This document shows positions 31,813 through 34,507 of a stretch of 34,507 bases of DNA, piece by piece. A program made the translations under genes and the position numbers. Position 1 is the first letter of the stretch. Every line of letters starts with the position of its first letter. This stretch comes from Rhodoferax sp. (lineage in GTDB: Bacteria > Pseudomonadota > Gammaproteobacteria > Burkholderiales > Burkholderiaceae_C), in NCBI GenBank assembly GCA_028711355.1, contig JAQTSL010000003.1, positions 1-34,507 on the forward strand. Direction: 5' to 3'. The notes below the pieces were generated by a model. It was not told the origin of the DNA, ran no database searches, and saw nothing but the letters and a program-made list of their open reading frames with translations.

Positions 31813-32885
31813 GCCAAACTGTTTTGATCATGGCGGGCGGTACCGGCGGTCATATCTTTGCGGGTCTGGCGCTGGCGCACGCGTTGCGGGACAACGGTTG
31901 GCGCGTGCATTGGCTGGGCGGACGCGGCAGCAGCGCGCAGCCCAGCATGGAAAGCCAGTTGGTACCCAAAGAAGGCTTTGCCTTTGAAGCGATCGACTTT
32001 GGCGGTGTACGCGGCAAGGGCCTGGCGACCGTGCTGCTGCTGCCGCTGCGTCTGCTCAAGGCGTTCTGGCAAAGCATCGCCGTGATCCGCCGGGTCCGTC
32101 CGGACGTGGTGGTCGGTTTGGGCGGCTACATCACTTTTCCCGCGGGCATGATGAGCGTGTTGCTGGGCAAGCCGCTGCTGCTGCACGAGCAGAACTCAGT
32201 GGCTGGCTTGGCCAACAAGGTGCTGAGCCAAGTCGCCGATCGGGTCTTTTGCGCTTTTCCTGATGTGATCAAGCGCGCGCATTGGATCGGCAACCCGTTG
32301 CGCGCGGCGTTTTTACGGGTGCCCGACCCGGCGCAGCGCTTTGCCGGGCGCAGCGGGCCACTGCGCCTGCTGGTGGTGGGCGGCAGTCTGGGTGCCAAAG
32401 CCTTAAATGAAATCGTGCCGCAGGCGCTGGCCTTGCTGCCCCCAGATCAGCGCCCCGGTGTGGTCCATCAAAGCGGCGCCAAACAGATTGACGCGCTGCG
32501 TGCCAACTACGGCGCTGCTGGTGTGAGCGCCGAGCTGACGCCGTTTATTGATGACACCGCGCAGGCGTTTGCCGACGCCGACCTGGTGATTTGTCGCGCT
32601 GGTGCCAGCACCGTCACCGAACTGGCGGCAGTCGGCGCCGCCGCGCTGTTGGTGCCGTTCCCGTTTGCGGTGGACGATCACCAGACCACCAATGCGCGCT
32701 TTTTGGTCGATGCGGATGCGGCGTGGCTGGTGCCACAGGCCGAGCTGAGCCCTGAAAAACTGGCTCAACTGCTATTAACAATGGAGCGTCCTGCGCTCTT
32801 GCATAAAGCGCTACAAGCCAAAAAGATGCAAAAACGTGAGGCCACCGAACAGTTGCTGGCGGCCTGCCAGGAGTTGATCGCATGA
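31809..32885 (+). CDS. murG: MurG N-acetylglucosaminyltransferase
   Basis: Membrane-associated GT-B glycosyltransferase that converts lipid I to lipid II. 358 aa with the N-terminal glycine loop AGGTGGHIFAGLALA, GLGGYITFPAGM, HEQNSVAGLANK, and the C-terminal donor site GGSLGAKALNE, CRAGASTVTELAAVG and PFPFAVDDHQTTNA. The start overlaps the ftsW stop and the end overlaps murC by 4 bp. The last ~40 residues come from an AT-richer patch (32765-32832) that may be related to the dispersed repeat. Confidence 0.96.
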   Translation: MSQTVLIMAGGTGGHIFAGLALAHALRDNGWRVHWLGGRGSSAQPSMESQLVPKEGFAFEAIDFGGVRGKGLATVLLLPLRLLKAFWQSIAVIRRVRPDVVVGLGGYITFPAGMMSVLLGKPLLLHEQNSVAGLANKVLSQVADRVFCAFPDVIKRAHWIGNPLRAAFLRVPDPAQRFAGRSGPLRLLVVGGSLGAKALNEIVPQALALLPPDQRPGVVHQSGAKQIDALRANYGAAGVSAELTPFIDDTAQAFADADLVICRAGASTVTELAAVGAAALLVPFPFAVDDHQTTNARFLVDADAAWLVPQAELSPEKLAQLLLTMERPALLHKALQAKKMQKREATEQLLAACQELIA

Positions 32886-34315
32886 AGCACGCCATCAAAC
32901 ACATCCACTTTGTCGGCATCGGTGGTGTCGGTATGTCGGGTATTGCCGAGATTTTGTTCAATCTGGGTTACACCATTTCGGGTTCCGACCAGGCCGACAG
33001 CGCCACCTTGCAGCGTCTGGCCGGTCTGGGCATTCGCACCCATGTCGGTCACGGCGCAGAGCACATCGCCGGCGCCGACGCGGTGGTGACCTCGACGGCG
33101 GTGCACGGCGACAACCCCGAGGTGATTGCCGCGCGCGCGGCGCACATCCCGGTGGTGCCACGCGCGCTGATGCTGGCCGAGCTGATGCGCCTGAAAACCG
33201 GCATTGCCATTGCCGGCACCCACGGCAAAACCACCACCACCAGCCTGGTCGCCAGCGTGCTGGCTGAGGCCGGGCTGGACCCGACGTTTGTCATCGGTGG
33301 GCGCCTGAACAGCGCCGGTGCCAATGCCCGCCTGGGCAAGGGCGACTACATCGTGGTCGAGGCCGACGAGTCGGACGCGTCGTTTTTGAACCTGCTGCCG
33401 GTGCTGGCGGTGGTGACCAACATCGACGCCGATCACATGGAAACTTACGGTCACGACTTTGCCAAGCTCAAGCAGGCGTTTGTTGACTTTTTGCACAAGA
33501 TGCCGTTCTACGGCACGGCCATTCTTTGCACCGACGACGCGGCGCTGCGCTCGATCGTGGCGCAGGTGACCTGTCCGGTTACCAGCTACGGCTTCGATGA
33601 GGGGGCCGAAGTGCGCGCGTTGGACGTGCGTGCCGTCGGCGCCCAAATGCACTTTACCGTGCAGCGGCGCAATGGTGTGGTGTTGCCTGACCTGGCGGTG
33701 GTGCTGAACTTGCCAGGGCGGCACAACGTGCTTAATGCCTTGTCCGCCATTGCGGTGGCGGTGGAACTGGGCGTTGACGACGCGGCGGTGTTGCGCGCAT
33801 TGGCCAACTTTACCGGTGTCGGGCGGCGCTTTCAGCGCTATGGCGAGTTGCCCAGTGCCGATGGTGGCACGTTCACGCTGGTCGATGACTACGGTCACCA
33901 CCCGCGGGAAATGGCCGCCACGCTGGCAGCAGCGCGCGGCGCCTTTCCCGGGCGGCGCTTGCTGCTGGCGTTTCAGCCACACCGCTTTACCCGCACACGT
34001 GACTGCTTTGACGATTTTGTCAAGGTCATTGCGCAAGCCGACGCGGTGCTGCTGACCGAGGTTTACGCCGCCGGTGAAGCTCCGATCGTGGCGGCTGACG
34101 GGCGCAGCCTGGCGCGTGCGCTGCGCGTGGCCGGTCAGATCGAGCCGGTGTTTGTTGATGACGTGGCCGATCTGCCGCGCGCCATTGCAAGCAACGCCAA
34201 AGACGGCGACGTGGTGCTGTGCATGGGGGCCGGGTCGATTGGTGCAGTGAGCGCCAAGGTGGTTCATATGCTATCAAGTGCAGAGCTGTTTGCGCAGGAA
34301 GGACGAGGGCTATGA
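32882..34315 (+). CDS. murC: UDP-N-acetylmuramate:L-alanine ligase MurC
   Basis: Cytosolic Mur ligase that adds L-alanine, the first residue of the stem peptide. 477 aa with the N-terminal dinucleotide-like loop HFVGIGGVGMSGIAEIL, the ATP motif GTHGKTTTT (112-120; Lys116), EADESDASFLNLLPVLAVVTNIDADHMETYG, GRHNVLNALSAIAVAVELG and the C-terminal DDYGHHPREMAATLAAARG and FQPHRFTRTRD. Overlaps murG and ddl by 4 bp each. Confidence 0.97.
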   Translation: MKHAIKHIHFVGIGGVGMSGIAEILFNLGYTISGSDQADSATLQRLAGLGIRTHVGHGAEHIAGADAVVTSTAVHGDNPEVIAARAAHIPVVPRALMLAELMRLKTGIAIAGTHGKTTTTSLVASVLAEAGLDPTFVIGGRLNSAGANARLGKGDYIVVEADESDASFLNLLPVLAVVTNIDADHMETYGHDFAKLKQAFVDFLHKMPFYGTAILCTDDAALRSIVAQVTCPVTSYGFDEGAEVRALDVRAVGAQMHFTVQRRNGVVLPDLAVVLNLPGRHNVLNALSAIAVAVELGVDDAAVLRALANFTGVGRRFQRYGELPSADGGTFTLVDDYGHHPREMAATLAAARGAFPGRRLLLAFQPHRFTRTRDCFDDFVKVIAQADAVLLTEVYAAGEAPIVAADGRSLARALRVAGQIEPVFVDDVADLPRAIASNAKDGDVVLCMGAGSIGAVSAKVVHMLSSAELFAQEGRGL

Positions 34316-34507
34316 GGCAATTTGATATAAACACTGAAAAAGTGGCGGTGCTGCTGGGCGGTCGCTCGGCTGAACGCGAGGTGTCGCTCATGTCGGGCGC
34401 AGGCGTGCTCCAGGCGTTGCAAGGGCAGGGCGTGGATGCCCATGCCTTTGACCCGGCCGAGCGCGACTTGAGCGAGCTCAAAATACAAGGCTTTACCCGT
34501 TGCTTTA
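34312..34507 (+). CDS. ddl: D-alanine-D-alanine ligase Ddl, 5' part only
   Basis: The first 65 codons are present and the gene runs off the window. The N-terminal VAVLLGGRSAEREVSLMSG is the Ddl signature for the ATP-grasp ligase that makes D-Ala-D-Ala, the substrate of the MurF half of MurEF. The ATG overlaps the murC stop (ATGAG...), continuing the tightly packed dcw operon; ftsQ, ftsA and ftsZ would be expected next. Confidence 0.93.
   Translation, partial: MRQFDINTEKVAVLLGGRSAEREVSLMSGAGVLQALQGQGVDAHAFDPAERDLSELKIQGFTRCF

Noticed and set aside
32765..34267. 500-codon open frame on the minus strand opposite murC
   Set aside because: It is antisense to murC, has no family resemblance and reflects the high-GC codon pattern of the real gene.

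Overview
The window looks like chromosomal DNA from a GC-rich betaproteobacterium of the Comamonadaceae (Rhodoferax/Polaromonas-like). This is an inference from protein family resemblance, the dapF-DUF484-xerC order, a fused murE-murF gene inside a complete mra/mur/fts (dcw) cluster, and short AT-rich dispersed repeats that I associate with this family. No database search was possible.

Layout. 1-3690: a partial NUDIX hydrolase gene (minus) diverges from dapF, a DUF484 gene, xerC and a small unknown gene. 3700-8581: an RlmI-like rRNA methyltransferase, a CobW/ZNG1-type GTPase with a His-rich loop, a DksA with a long Lys/Ala/Pro-rich N-terminal tail and a one-cysteine zinc-finger region, and a STAS-domain protein. 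8537-10682: the hslV-hslU protease genes, with related short repeats on both sides of hslV. 10683-12216: a very strong hairpin, mostly non-coding DNA, and a Phd/VapC-type toxin-antitoxin pair. 12217-20408: an accessory catabolic/transport locus. A fused hydantoinase/5-oxoprolinase and its winged-helix regulator lie on the minus strand, divergent from a TRAP transporter (dctP-dctQ-dctM) and a DMT/EamA permease. The divergent intergenic region has clear operator-like repeats. 20409-21184: mostly non-coding, ending in the dcw promoter with four GTG repeats at exact 10-bp spacing, a likely MraZ box. 21185-34507: mraZ, rsmH, ftsL, ftsI, murEF, mraY, murD, ftsW, murG, murC and the start of ddl, nearly all overlapping by 4-7 bp.

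Function. The right third makes the peptidoglycan precursor lipid II and begins septal synthesis. DapF on the left makes the meso-diaminopimelate used by the MurE half of MurEF. HslUV, DksA, XerC and RlmI are housekeeping functions. The oxoprolinase/TRAP/DMT locus looks like an acquired or variable module for uptake and ring-opening of a small organic acid or lactam, probably under control of its divergent regulator.

The most notable unexplained structure is repeated DNA: a ~115-130 bp hairpin repeat that ends exactly at the start codons of both rlmI and murD; a palindromic repeat that supplies the last codons of the STAS gene and recurs inverted beyond hslV; and short AT-rich elements that sit in frame within several conserved genes (dapF, rlmI, murEF, possibly murG). 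I found no CRISPR array, rRNA, tRNA or complete insertion sequence.
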